Assembly: GCA_958450325.1 (NCBI GenBank)
Contig: OY288256.1
Location: forward strand, 45,712,953 to 45,776,952
Direction: 5' to 3'
Length of the DNA: 64,000 bases
Origin: Agrostemma githago
Lineage: Eukaryota; Streptophyta; Magnoliopsida; Caryophyllales; Caryophyllaceae
In this document: piece by piece, positions 8,739-21,056 of the stretch
How the letters are laid out: each line of letters opens with the position of its first letter
How positions within the stretch are numbered: position 1 is the stretch's first letter
The notes under the pieces: generated by a model
What the model was told of the DNA's origin: nothing
Databases searched by the model: none
Seen by the model: only the letters and a program-made list of their open reading frames with translations
Program-made: the position numbers and the translations under genes

Positions 8739-11700
8739 TATAACACCCGTGAATTTCCTAGCTATGCTTTTTATTTCTGTCGCGACTCCGTCATAATTTT
8801 GCTATTAATTTAGCATCTTTTCCACTTCACTTTGAGTCCCTATTAATTTATCGAGCCAAACATTTAATATTTTCTTTCAAAAGGTTTAATTATTCTATTT
8901 TTCTATCACGAACCTATTTATGTAAATTTCGTCACAAATTATTTATTTATTCGTGAAGAATTTCATTTTTCGAATGAATAATTGTTTTAAGCTAAAATTT
9001 GAATCGCTTAATTTTCTAAAGACGTCAAGCACGTTTATATATTATTTTTAACTCGAAAATAATTTTTATTACGAAAGATAATTATTTAAGAATTTTACTT
9101 CGAGGTTTCGTAAATAATTATTTTCTAACGTGAGGTTTACTCGATTCCTTTAAAATGACTAATAATTTTACGATCCTTATTCTTATCAACCTACAATTAT
9201 TTTTGGACCTAATTGGAGTCCTCTGTGTCGTGACACACAATAGTTGTTAGTACAACTATTTCTCTTAATCTTCGAGCCTCATTTTTAGTCCACATTCTAC
9301 CCGCGATTTCACTCTTACATTCTACCGACTTATGTATTTGGACCAAGGCTCTTCTTCCCCCTTAGCCTTGTTTTTGATCGGAGTCTAGGACACTCTTTTA
9401 CCCTCCAATCTTGCCTTGTATACTACCTCAAATCACTCTTTCAATGACCCTTTCTATCACTCATTTATCTACTTTAGTCTTTGAGCTTTCACACCCTTGA
9501 GTGGCCGGTTCACATGCTTGTTAGTCGGCACTTTTACATTATTTTAAGGCTTCATTCATTCTCTCATTTTTCACTCATCATTTCTCCTTTCATACACCTT
9601 TGAATCAATTAAAAATCCCATCCTTTTCCTCCCTTATTTCCTCGAGAAACTGCAGCAACATCACCCTCTTTTATGCACAAAAAAACGTGTGCATCAACCT
9701 CCATTCAATGTCCAATTCTTACTTGTTTCGTTCCTTAAATTGTCTCCTTCGTAAAGGTATTAATCAAGCGCGTTTCTAATTCTTTCGTCACACTTTTTCA
9801 GCCATCTTATGGTATTTTTGAACCATGAATTAATTGTGTTGTAGGCTTCCATGACAACCCCGAGGCGGACGATTATCACATCGATTCAGAGTTAAACGAG
9901 TGAAGGTAACATCGATGTTACTCGGTATTGCATGGTTTTAATTTATGTAGTTGCATTTATATATTTATAAATTTTATTTTGACAGTATAGTATGTCTCAT
10001 GAAATGTTTTAACCTTTAAAAATCATAATATTTGCATGTTTTAATATTTCTATCGTTGTTCGAGATTAACGATTTAATTGTTGTTTTTATTCGTAAATTT
10101 ATATTATTCGGCCTAAACACCTAAAATACATATATATTTTGTAAAATTAATGTTTGCGATGATTTGTGATAATTTCATATTTTTCTTATATTTTAAATAC
10201 CGTTTATTGAATTATTACCGATTTCGGACAAAAATGATTCAAAACCGATTTTTAGTTCTAGCACGTTAACACTTTATTTTAATATGAAATTCTAAATGGA
10301 TGACTTTTAATATGAAAAAGAATTTCCTGAATTTTTTCACTATTTTTTGGATTTGTTAAGTGGGTTAATTAATTAATCGTTTTAAAACATCGTTTATCGT
10401 TAAAACCGTGTTTTCTATTTTGAATTCTGATTTTGGCTACTGTTTTAAATCTGTAAAAAATGTTCCTGATATTTTCTTGATAACAATGTATTTTAATGAT
10501 TTTAGTGTCTTAATAATTAGGAACGAAAAAATTTATTAAGGGAATCGTTAATTATGAAAACGAGTTTTAAAATACGGTTTTATTGAATTTTATGAAATCT
10601 TGAATTTTGAAGTTCTGGAAAAAGTATTAAGTTTTTGGAAGATTCCAAATTTGAAGTATAATCATAATATTTGGTTATTTATACCTAAATCGTTTTGTAG
10701 TTACGATTTTTATTAATCGTTATCGTCGAGATTAGACGATTAACGTAAAAATCCTTTTAAAAACTGAGTTTTACAGATTCTGGAAAATTTATTTTTTTAG
10801 ACAGAATGTCGAAATATGTCTTTTAACTAATTTACGTAATTTTTACACTGTTTATTTAACTCTTTAAATGGTAGTATCGATTTTTTTTTAGCAAAATTAC
10901 AAATTAACGATAAAATACCCCGTTTCAGCTAAATAAATCATTTTTCCAGCTAATTTGAGAATTTTAAAATCTGTAAGTTTATAGGTTAAATCACCCCTTA
11001 TGATGTTCTAAATTTGTTTAAGTGTTAATCAATAAAAGACGTTAAATGATTTGTTTCGGTATTCGCCGTAAAATCCTATTTTTTCTTATTTTGTCAAAAC
11101 TATTAATAATTAGGGAATTTTAGTTTTATAAATTTTGAAAACACCCTAATTAGTAGTATTAAAATGTTATAAAACACTTGTATGATGTTTCAATACCCTA
11201 ATTCTGAAAACACCCTAATTAGTAGTTTTATAAATTTTGAAAACACCCTAATTTTGAAACCATTTTAAAAACACTTGTATGATGTTTCAATAATTTCGTA
11301 AACCCAATTATTATCATTTTAACAATTAATATGCTAAGGCCGAAAGTATTAGTTATTTAAATCTATATTGTTTATTAAAAATGTTGTATTATAGTATGAA
11401 CTAATATTTTTGATACTTTGATACGATTCTATTTTTAGAAAGTTTCCTAAAATATAAACTTTCCTCCTTTTGGAATATCATGATTACTTGTTTTCTCCTC
11501 ATGTTATTACAATGATTATATCTTTTGAATATCGTTAATGGCGTGTTTTGGAGTTATTGAATAAGGATAAGTGTGGGGTTAGAGTTATACAGTCTAAGAT
11601 GTACTGTTTTGCCATAACCTATAAGGCTGGTGTATCCATTTGAGATGCATTGATTGTTGAACTTGATACATTTGGTGTCCAGAAGTATATGTGCATTGTG

Positions 11701-12407
11701 CCCTTAAGCTAGATATCGCATCGTGTTAGTTGTCAGTTGAACACGATACAGTTGGTATCCAAGAGGGGTGTATATTACTTAAGCTAGGACATCGCATTGA
11801 TAAGTCGCCGTTCTATTATGGTTGAGTTGCCTAGTTAGAGACCTTGGATCTTCATAGTGTGTGAAGTTGGTGTCTAAGTTCTCGAAGCTAGTTTTTATTA
11901 TATCCCTAGTGAAAGTCTAGCCATGTGCACACTGAATCTATCCATAACGCCATTTTGAATATTATTATTATTATCGATAAATTTTGTTTTGCAGTTGGCA
12001 AATATTTGTATGTTTTCTCCGAAAACTTATTTTAATATGATGTTTCACCCTTTTTCCGTTTTACAATTTTCATATAATAGAAATTACAATTTTAAAATCT
12101 TGTAATATGGCTAGGAGAACGTTGGCGTTGCTCCTCACTAATTGTGGCTGTTATGTTTTTAACATGACAGGTATAAGTGATTCTCATGGTGGGCTAGCGA
12201 GCAGTAGTGGATCTTGCTTTACTTAATAATTTCTTTGTACTTTGGATTGTTGGCCCGATTATGGATTTGTTTTTATTTTTTTGCCAATTTTATTTATGGC
12301 TTATGCATTGACTTTACCTTTTTTTAAGGCATAGTTACAGAGTGTTTTAATCCCACATCTACAGTGTTTCCGTCACTATATTGTATTAGAATTATTAGGG
12401 GATTACA
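8739..12407. mobile_element. Solo-LTR-like insertion, 3.67 kb
   Basis: A non-coding AT-rich block that interrupts a GACCCGA element. The left end is TATAACACCCGTG, apparently a decayed TGTAACACCC, and the right end is GGGGATTACA. A five-base duplication CAAAC flanks it (8734-8738 and 12408-12412), as expected of LTR retrotransposon integration. No coding sequence and no internal pair of LTRs were recognised, so a solo LTR is the simplest reading. Two imperfect roughly 110-bp repeats lie at about 11655-11800 (shared words GATACA-TTGGTRTCC and TTAAGCTAG), and AACACCCTAATTAGTAGT is repeated near 11140-11260. Confidence 0.65.
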
Positions 12408-12412
12408 CAAAC

Positions 12413-12662
12413 TAAAGACCCAAGTTTGACCCGTAATCCGAATTGACTGAGCTAATCTGAGTAGACTCGAGTTAACCCGAAATTGACCCGATTATTATTA
12501 TATAAAACGAGTCGATACACATAAAAAAGTTGAAAATAACAAACTCGAAAATGATCCGAACCCGAAATGATCCGACATGACTCGAAATCAACACGATTTT
12601 TATAACCCAAAAGTGTCCCGACCCGAAGAGACCGGACGCGGTTGACCTGTTTGCCAGGGCTA
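12413..12662. mobile_element. GACCCGA-rich element, copy 3, right half
   Basis: Resumes the element broken at 8738. It carries the shared core (GACCCGATTATTATTATA, then AACGAGTCGATACAC and AAAAAAGTTGAAAATA) and ends GACCTGTTTGCCAGGGCTA, matching the right end of copy 1. Confidence 0.7.
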
Positions 12663-12984
12663 AATTGAGAAAGGAGGGAGGGGGAGAGTGATGTCGATGA
12701 GTTCAATAGCTGGAAGAAACAACCGGATTTGACAGAGGTGGTGGTTGCTACATGACCTTTGACATCTGTTATTACTTATTAGGTTTAATAATGCTACTAT
12801 TATGATGGAGCTTGAGATTGAGCTCAAGAAAGTTTCCAAATCTCTCAAGGTTTTCTAATTTATTTAGTTGTTTTTCTATAGGTTTCGTTTAGATTTATTA
12901 ACGTATTGATTTTTGTGTAAGATTGTGTTGTTAGCTAGATTTGGTATGGTTGCAATTGAAGGAAGAGGAAGGCAGAGGACATTA
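12663..12984. other. Short unassigned stretch
   Basis: No gene or transposon end is seen. Short open frames on both strands have no recognisable content. The base composition is intermediate between the AT-rich left side and the GC-richer Tat-like DNA on the right. Confidence 0.4.
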
Positions 12985-14283
12985 TTAACGTTTAGTGCTC
13001 CGTACACTTGTGGACACTGCCACCCGCGCCGCGTGAACCCGCGAGGACCCCACAGCGGTCACCCACACGGTCTGTCTCCGGATTGGGCAGGTCCGATCCC
13101 GCGTTCGGGGTGATGTGTTGGACCTCGATTTGCTTGACGATTTGAATTCGACTAGATAGATGTATGTGCACATCTATATTTCCATTGGAATCGATTGAGA
13201 TGTGGTTGTAAATGTTTAAAGGCCGGATCATTTGGTTTGGCGACCGTTTTAGTGAACCGAATTTGTTGCCGATTTGTGAGTCGCCACCGAATAATTATGG
13301 GATGCTCGGAAACCGTTCAAATCAACCTTAATCCTTTTATAGGCTCAAAGTTGAGTAACATGGGACCTAAGGATAAAGACTTGTACCCTTAAACATTCCA
13401 TGTCTAGAATGACTTTCATCATTACCAATGGTTTCGGACATCCGAAAACTGTAGATTCTGAGTAAGAGGTGAGGGTACGTATTGGGAAGCCAACATCGAA
13501 TGGACCTCAACACCCAATCCCATCCGCACATAGCGGCCCCTACTAATCAATCGATGGAGGGAGAACTTCATTCTAATTTGGTGAAATTGCGGTAACAACC
13601 ATTGTTTTAAGCCTAGTGTCTTAACTAGTTGGTTGATTTAAGGGCAAGTAAGTTGACGTCGAAGTAGGTGTTTTTACATTCTTTGCATGTGATTTCACGT
13701 GACAAGCAAGCCATGTTAAGGTGTAGGTAGGAGATTAGAGAGTAGTAAGTAGTATACGTATTAGTAAATCAGTTTTAACATGATAATACGGATGTTAGTC
13801 ATTCTCGCGATATACCTTACCCGGTATTCTACTTAAAGTGCATATGTTCCACATTATTAGAAGCGCTTGGCATTGTGCGCCTCAGGCGCACGCTCCTGTG
13901 CCTACTGGTCCTGAGGCGCGCCATTGCCAACGTTTAGACTAATGAAGGACCGAACTACTGGTCATTTAGTTAAACTGCACAAAGACAGAAATGTACATAG
14001 AGATAGGCGCTTGAACTGGTGCATCCCAGGACTCAGAGCATGGCCCTATGCGCCTGGGTTCTGAATGTCTAGGTTCATACGCGGTTCCTGGCTTCGTTTG
14101 AGTGTTTGATTAGTGTTGGTTGTTTACGTTTTGATTTCGTGTTAAGTGATTTAGCATGCGATTAAGATCATAAAAGCGGCAAATCATACAAAAGTGGTAA
14201 AGTGCGAAACATATGTAAATCATGTTGTATGAGGAGTTGCACCCTTAGAATGTATACTAAATGAAATGCGATGTTGTGGACGC
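12985..14283 (-). repeat. Tat-type LTR end, duplicated copy 1 (degenerate)
   Basis: Read on the minus strand, this resembles the 3' part of element A's LTR: GGTGGCGACTC (minus, about 13285-13295) and the block TTTCGGACATCCGAAAAC with GAGGTGAGGGTACGTRTTGG (13430-13490) have counterparts at 27655-27740 and 27898-27908. At the far left the minus strand holds GTGGGTGACCGCTGTGGGG, like the primer-binding region of element A. A second copy of most of this unit follows at 14284. Words of the AGGCGC palindrome family occur at 13874-13922. The stretch is decayed, with no complete LTR boundary. Confidence 0.5.
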
Positions 14284-15340
14284 TGATACCGGCGCAGACT
14301 ATTGCGGTGGCCATCCACATGGCCCGTCGAACGCCTGTGGTCCAAGTCGATCCGATTTCGCGTTCGAGGCGAAGTGCCGGACCTCGATTTGGTTGACGAT
14401 TTGAATTGTACTAGATAGATGTATAGGCGTATCTATGTTTCTGTTAAATCGATCAAGATGTGGTTGGAAATGTTCGAAGGTCGATTTGTTTGGTCTGACG
14501 ACCGTTTTAGTAAACCGAATTCGTTGCGAATTTGTGGAGTCATCACCGAGTAATTTGGGGATACTCGGAAACCGTTCAAAGTTGTGTGACATGGGGACCT
14601 AAATATAAAGACTTGTACCATTAAGCATTCCATGTCTAGAATGACTCATATTGCCAATGGTTTCAGACATCCAGAAACCGTAGTTTCTGAGTAAGGGGTG
14701 AGGGCACGTATTGGGAAGCCAACATCCGATAGACATCAACACCTAATCCCGCCTGCACGTAGAGGCCTGTACTAATAAATCGGTGGGCTAATAACTTCGT
14801 TCCAATTGTGGCGTAAATGCGATAACATTTGTTGTTTTAACCCTATGCCTTTGCTATGTCGGTTGTTTTAGGGACAAGTAAGTTTGTCGTCGAAGTAAGT
14901 GTTTTTACATTCATTGCATGTGATTTCATGTGACAAGCAGGACATGAAAATATGCACGTAGGAGAGTAGAGAGGACTAGATAGTATCCGTATTAGCAAAT
15001 CAGTTTTAACAAGATAATACAATATTATTCATTCTCGTGGTATACCTTACATGTTATTCTGCTTAAAGTGCGTCTGTTCGGTATTAAGAATGCGTCAAAC
15101 GACATGTGAGGTGTGAGCATCGAGATTAATACACACGAGACTAGCCACTACTTGTTTTGATTAAGATTAGTTTGTTTAAGTTTTTATTTAGTGTTAGGGG
15201 ATTTAGCATGCGATTATGGTCATAAAAATAATGAAGCATACGAAAACGGTAAAATGCGAATGTAAGTAAATTACATTGTATGAGGAGGTGCACCCTCAGA
15301 ATGTACACTAAACAAAGTACGATGTGTAGACGATCAAGAG
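14284..15340 (-). repeat. Tat-type LTR end, duplicated copy 2 (degenerate)
   Basis: Repeats the preceding unit at an offset of about 1.25 kb: the GACGATTTGAATTSKACTAG block, GGACATCC-GAAACCGTAG, GCATGTGATTTCAYGTGACA, TAGCATGCGATTA and GTATGAGGAGKTGCACCCT all recur in the same order. The two copies differ at many sites, so the duplication is not recent. Confidence 0.55.
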
Positions 15341-15888
15341 TGGATCTTACAATGACTACTCAAAATCGATTTAGGTGTTTTAGTATTTGAAGCTGAAGTT
15401 GTGGATGTTACGTATGTTAGACGAGTTGGTCTTGACTGGGCCAAACAGGAGTAAGGCTTGTACACCACATGGAGTCCAAGTGGTGGAGGCGTCATGGAGT
15501 AAGTATCCACATAGGTCGTACTCGACGTTATCGAAATGCATAATTAAATGCGATATGTAAAGTTTGGTTTAGATTACAACCTAGTGACGATAGTGATTTT
15601 GAGAGGATGATCCTCGTAGCGTCCTGCAATGATTTCGGCAGAGTTTCGCTAATGTGGGGCAAGTCGACGGACCAATACATGTGCCCTTTTTTGTTCTTGT
15701 CGAGTCAAAAATTCTAGGAACTACGAGGAGTTGTGTTGATTCGTAGATGTGAATCAAGGAGATGACGATCAAGTGTATCGTTCATAATGTCGTGGAGTGC
15801 GATGCTATAGAAGAGCTGCAAGTTGTGTGGAGCTCCTAGAGGAAGAAGTTATGATTTCGGTGTGTCGATTATGAGTGGAGAAGGGGGT

Positions 15889-15896
15889 TATTTATA
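15889..15896 (-). promoter_or_regulatory. TATA box of the minus-strand Tat-type LTR
   Basis: The minus strand reads CTATAAATAACCCCC. It lies about 35 bp downstream (in minus-strand direction) of the GGCGC-rich palindrome cluster at 15928-16006, in a region placed as an LTR by similarity to element A. Confidence 0.5.
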
Positions 15897-15927
15897 GTTT
15901 TTCTCGTAGTTCAGTTTAAGATTTTAG

Positions 15928-16006
15928 GCGCAGTACGTCGTGCGACCCAAAAGTGAGACGCCTGGTTTCAGGCGATGGAATTCTCAGGCGCATGCAGTGA
16001 GGCGGT
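15928..16006 (-). repeat. AGGCGC-type palindrome cluster in Tat-type LTR
   Basis: Within 80 bp: TTAGGCGCAGT, GACGCCTGGTTTCAGGCGAT, TCTCAGGCGCATGC and GAGGCGG. The words pair with each other as inverted repeats (GCGCCTGA/TCAGGCGC). Related words cluster at 13874-13922, 17638-17690 and 21815-21935. Confidence 0.6.
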
Positions 16007-16689
16007 CGAGAATTTGAAGATCCGATTTGAAAAGTTTCCAAAGCGAAGTTATATGTGATCTTCGAGTTTGCTTGGACGTTAAGCATTATGTCCCTTACCC
16101 CATCATCCGTATCATTTGGCTTCAGGACATCTCGAGGTTTGACTCGGCCTGACACATTGACTCGGGTTCGACTTTGCGTGTTTCGAGACATATTCGGAGC
16201 CTCGTAGTCGGTATAAACTCTAATTAGTGTTGACGCGCCCAAAATGACGCGAATAAGACCGTCTTGATGTTGAATTAATTTTTCCGAGTAATTATTTGTT
16301 CCGTTGTATAGAAAAACCGGCAAAAACTTCTAAAAATCGTGTCTTGTTGCAGTCCGATCATCATAGGGTGTTTGTCGGACGCTCCTGCAACTACCAGGTC
16401 TAAATCTGGGTATCCAGAGAAGCCCCCACTTTTGACCGAGGCTTGGACAGGGCGAACGTCAAAGTATTGCCACCCTGGTCAATCGTGGATTACGACTTGG
16501 TGGCTGTCCGCTCGGGTCGTTTTAAGTCCGTTGGACTACGTACTAAGGCTCGTCAGACAAGGTTTAAAAATCATACCTAACCTCCTCGCCTGCGATTGTT
16601 GGTTGAAGTTTTGATCTGGATTTGCTTGCTTTGACTTGGGTTTGAAGAGTTATTGCAGTTGATTAGTGTTTTGATATATTCAGAATAGA

Positions 16690-17140
16690 CTCGGTGTTTG
16701 AGTCTGTCCCTGGCCTTTGTAATTGTATTCTTTGGAATAGACCTTGTCTATTCCTGGACTTTGCATATTGTGCTCTTTGGAATAGATCCTTTGTATCACT
16801 GGACTTTGGATGTTTTATTCTTTGGAACACATCACTGTTTGTCCCTGGATTTTGCATGTTGTATTCTTTGGAACAGATTCCTGTCTGTTCCTGGACTTTG
16901 CATATTATATTCTTTGGAGTAGGTTCCATCTATTCCTGGTCTTTGCATATTGTATTCTTTGGAACAGATTCCTGTTTATTCCTGGACTTTGCGTATTATA
17001 TTCTTTGGAGAAGATTCCCTATCTATCCTTGGACTTTTGCATAGTACTCTTTGTAATAGATCATTGTTTGTTCCTGGGCTTTGGATATTGTATACTTTGG
17101 AACAGATTCCTGTCTGTTCTTTGACTTCGCATATTGTTGA
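16690..17140. repeat. 45-46-bp tandem repeat (minisatellite), about 9-10 units
   Basis: The word CTTTGGAA or a variant recurs at 16730, 16775, 16820, 16866, 16912, 16957, 17003, 17049 and 17095, a period of 45-46 bp. Each unit reads roughly GGAACAGATTCCTGTCTGTT then CCTGGACTTTGCATATTG. Because 45 is a multiple of three, most units stay open in several frames: the plus strand gives a hydrophobic 15-residue repeat, while the minus strand (the coding direction of the surrounding retrotransposon) gives a hydrophilic repeat around NPGTNS and KSRNRQ. I do not recognise it as a protein domain. Confidence 0.85.
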
Positions 17141-18411
17141 CTGGCTGTATAGGTTTTTGTATTTTTACTTACATTTTGATCTTTCCTCGGATCGTCGTAT
17201 AAAGTCTTGGCGAGTGCATACCTGCATTCATATTGCTTCTTGCTCTTTTGTACTTTGGACTGGGGTTCGTGGTTTTCTACTGGGGATGCAGGTCGGTTTC
17301 TTTGGACTTAAGATTTGCTGGAGTAGTTGATTTATATTTGCAATTTTGTTGAAGGTTTTCCTATTTGAATTTTGTATTGCGAGAGTGGTTTGAATCTGTG
17401 GGTACCGATGGGGATTTTTCTTCGGTTTGCATAACGGGTTGTGTCGTCTCTACTGGATGCTCTACTCGGGATGGTGTAGTATAATGGGTTGCTATGCTGG
17501 GGATGATAATGTGGTTTTCTATTGTTTCTTTTTGCTAGTGGACGGGTACATGTTTTTCGGGTATTTGGAAACTTGTCTAGATTGACCCGACTTTGTCTTA
17601 AGTTGAAAGGTTAAACAAGAGCCTTCGGTCGCCCCAATATTGAGACGCCTGGACTCCAGCGTTGCAGAAATCAGGCGCCTGCCATGAGGAGGTCAAAAAT
17701 TTGTTTTATCGACCCAGGAGAAAAGCGCGATTTGAGAGGCGATGGTTTATTTGTTCTAAAAACCGACGCCTCCACTCCATCGTCTAACATTCATCCCTTC
17801 GCTATTGTTACTGATTTGAAGCTCGATTTTTGCTCAATCTCAATAATGTAGACCCCTAGTAAGTGTCCTTTACTCACTATTGCCAATTTGAACTTGATTG
17901 ATATGATATATTTTGAATTGGTTTTGCTTGAACCCTAGAAATTGATTTGAGTGTATTGGTTTTGCTACGTTTTGATTCTTGTTCTTTGTTTCCTTTCTGA
18001 ATTAGGGTAGTATAGAACTTGTAGGTGTAGTTGTTTGCTTGAAATGGAAGCTTAAAGGTCTTTTAATGGCCTCCCATAGCCATATTTTGAAAATTAGGGT
18101 TTTAGGGACCAATTTCCCGATTGTTCCCGTACTTGGCTTCTTGTAATTTTGCTAGTTTCTTGCTTGTGACGTTGTGGGTAACCTGTATGTCGATGTTCGT
18201 GACCCGGAATGAACTCTAGGTCACTTTGTGTGAGACTGTGAGGCTTTCAACGGACCAAATGAGACCGTAACGATGTCAGATTTTTCAAAAACCACTTTTA
18301 TTGTTACCGGGAACGAGAAAAGGTGCTAGTGAGGTTTTTAGAAGTTTGATATCTTGCTTGAAAATTTTGAGCTTATTTTGACTCGTTTAGGTTGTCCTGA
18401 CCTGACCCAAG
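17141..18411. other. Non-coding part of decayed Tat-type element; palindrome cluster
   Basis: No gene is recognised before 18412. At 17638-17690 the words GAGACGCCTGGACTCCAGCG and AATCAGGCGCCTGCC form another AGGCGC-type palindrome cluster, upstream of the plant-mobile-domain-like pseudogene. The intervening DNA (17720-18400) reads like a leader with an intron-like T-rich stretch. Confidence 0.45.
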
Positions 18412-21056
18412 ATGTTTGTTTTGCTTTGTACTACGGCTAGAGATGGCACGGGACGTTCTGACAAGGTCCCTATAGTTGCCATGACGAATGGGGCTTCCAA
18501 TTCGAGTCCCTTGACTCTCTTGATGTCCCGTAGGAGACGACAAAGTGGACCTTCGCCTCGGCTGGAGCCCGGGGCAATAAGTGAAGCTGATTTTGATCGA
18601 GTTAAGAAGCGGGTCTTTCCCGTGATGATCCAGAGGACAAGACGGGTACCTAAGCCAGCTGACGAGGCCGAGGAGCGAGGCAGCTTACGTTGATCCCATC
18701 TGCGCTAGGGATTGGGATGGACGACAACTAATACACCTCCGGATTTGCATGTGTCAAGCCGTACCATCAACGACATGGTGAGTACCTTTGATTTTTTTTA
18801 TCGTCTTGTATTTAATATCGGTTTGTATTTTTAAGGTTTGCTTATGCTCCCGTATTATCGTGGTTTGCAGCCCCCAGGTCCGATTAGGTCGTTTTCAGTG
18901 TTTACGACGTGCTTGGAGGTATACTCCCAGAAGCTTAGCCCTCAGGCTAAGGAGTTGATCATGGTGATGGCCTTGGGTCCTTTAGTCGGGCATTGGGCTT
19001 GATTGGTTGGTTTCCAAACCAAGATCAACCTAATGGTAATAAGAGTGATGGAGGATCGGTTTCATGACACGACCTCGACATTTCATATATTGTTCGAAGA
19101 GATCGGCATGACGTTGGAAGATTTCAGAGTGATTACGGGACTGCCATGGGGTCCCGAGTTGATTAGATGAGCGTCAGAGGGCCCTAGGCTGGATAGTGCC
19201 AAGGTTAGGGGTTGGATTGGGGACTGTCTGGAGCCTTCTGCTTACGGCTCACCCCATGCCTTGGTCAGTTCCTATATCACTGACCACATTGAGAGAGTGG
19301 CGGTCTTGGAGGGTCTGGAGCCCAATACGGCGGTGCAGGACGCCTGTGTGTGGTTGTGGTATTTCCTAGGTTCGACCCACTTCTCGGAAAAGGGCGCGGT
19401 TTAGTACTATGTATTTGCCTTTCTTGGCTGACTTGAGTTAGCTGGGTTGTTTTGATTGGGTGATGGTGGGTTTAGCGGAGATGATCCGCTGTTTCCAGGC
19501 TATGGTAAGGCCGCAGAGGGTGGCCTCAGACTCAGCCATACCCATCGTGAATCCTGGTCTTGTGCTGGAGGTAAGTTACTTAACTTGTATTTGTTTTGGA
19601 TTTTGTTGGTTTTGTTTTGTTTGTTGACGGCGTCTCGGGTTTTGCAGGCTTGGATCTATTCTTACTTTCCATGTTTGGCACCTAAGACGGTGCCTGTTCG
19701 CCACGCTAGGCTCTCGGCTGGGATCGAGAGGAGATTGGCTGAGGCCAAGACGACTACGAGCCACTATGCGACGGAGAACATGCTGGTGAACCAGCTATGT
19801 CTCGAGGATGAAAGTTCTCTTCCGTTTGATTTCCTAAGTAGCTTCCAAGGTTAGGAGTTTTGAGATGCAATATATATTTGGTTTTGCAGTTTGTGGCCCA
19901 TCTTTGGGCCGACTATGAGGGTTTGCTTGGGTATGTGGGGGCAAAGTCGAGGTCGAGAAGCTATTGAAGGATGCTCTTTCCCGCACTATTTCGCTCGGTT
20001 CTGTATCTGGGGGAGAGGCTAGTGCGCCAGTGCCTCTATGACGAGTTTAGGGTCCCGGTTTACCCTCCCCAGACCATGTTTATGCCTTCGACTACGACTG
20101 AGGTCCGCGAGGATAAGGATGATGTGGGAGGCGAGGCGTTACTGGTGCTCGGTGCCTTGTACGTGTCTCACGTTTGTCAACGGCTGCCTTGCCACCGCAT
20201 CGTGGTAAATATTTGGTAGTTCTCTATTTGTTTCTGTTTTGTGGTGCGGGTTTTTCATGTTTTGAGACGGTGTGTTTTTGTTCCAGCTTGCTGATCCGGC
20301 TAGCGCTATTCAGCCCCCAGACTATCCCTTGACGCTGCTTCGGGTGGACGCAGCTGGGGTGGCCTTCACTGAGCCTCTCCCCCTTGCTTCGTGGAGGAGG
20401 TGGAGGCCGGGATGGAGTGGTGTGGTCGAGTGTACCGGGTATGTTTTTGTGATTTTGCTTTGAAATTGCTTTGTGGGTTAGGTTTTGTCGGCTAACTTGT
20501 TTGGTTTTGTAGTTCAGGTTTTGTCAGCTACCCATTAGTGGCTATGGTAGGCTGCGAACCGCTTCTTGCCCTACGCATCAGAGAGGACTCTTGCCTCGGA
20601 TTGCGATATGTCTTGGGCTATATCGGTAAGTGTTTTTTGTAGATAGTTTTAGGCTAGTTGTTTATCTTGCTTCCCCTCCTAAGGATAGTATGCCTTTTAC
20701 AAAACGTTTTCGATATGGTAGCGTAGTTGTGAGCGCGGGTAGCTGAGCTTGAGGTGATTGAGCTTAGTCTAACCCAGTCTGTACGGGCTCAGGATATCGA
20801 GAATGCAGGACAAGGGAGTACTTAGATCGATTTCGGGGTAAGACCTCGGGGCAAGGCGAGGCTATGGTTGAGGCTGAGGTTGGGACCTCAGCCATGGTTA
20901 GGGACCAGGCTACCATTGTTACTAAAGAGGTCGACCCTACAGGAGGGGTTCCCAGTACGGGGATGGCTACTGTGGACACGCTTGCTGGTCTAGGTCGTTC
21001 AGCAGATGATGGGACGGGGTCTCCGATTCGATCTCGAGAATCTAGGCTCAGATGAC
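18412..21056 (+). pseudogene. Plant-mobile-domain-like gene remnant with several introns
   Basis: A broken, intron-containing gene on the plus strand, antisense to the surrounding Tat-type element. Translated pieces resemble the plant mobile domain (the aminotransferase-like, MAIL/PP7-long-form family): DRFHDTTSTFHILFEEIG followed by MTLEDFRVITGLPWGP near 19050-19160, and AWIYSYFPCLAP near 19650-19685. Splice-like boundaries are visible: 18778-18870 (GTGAGT...TTTGCAG), 19571-19647 (GTAAGT...TTTGCAG), 20205-20286 (GTAAAT...TTCCAG) and 20439-20512 (GTATGT...TTGTAG). In-frame stops occur (for example near 19000, 19165 and 19403), so it is unlikely to make protein. Extra ORFs of this kind, in antisense, have been described in Tat-lineage plant retrotransposons, and host-gene capture is the usual explanation. 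Exon limits at both ends are uncertain. Confidence 0.6.

Larger units (their letters stand above)
15341..16420 (-). repeat. Tat-type LTR, promoter half (degenerate)
   Basis: Continues the minus-strand LTR. At 16350-16378 the words GTCCGATCATCATAGGGTGT and TTGTCGGACGC are the reverse complement of a block at 25250-25275 near the start of element A's LTR, so this is the 5' end of the minus-strand LTR. A boundary near 16420 (minus TGGATACCCAGA) is a guess. It contains an AGGCGC-type palindrome cluster (15928-16006) directly upstream of a minus-strand TATA box. Confidence 0.5.

Noticed and set aside
8273..8743. 156-residue plus-strand ORF
   Set aside because: It runs through GACCCGA-type repeat copies and shows no protein-like conservation.
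16690..17140. CRISPR-like repeat array
   Set aside because: Units are contiguous 45-46-bp repeats without unique spacers, in a plant genome; it is a minisatellite.
16694..17330. Several overlapping hydrophobic ORFs
   Set aside because: They are produced by the 45-bp repeat staying open in many frames.
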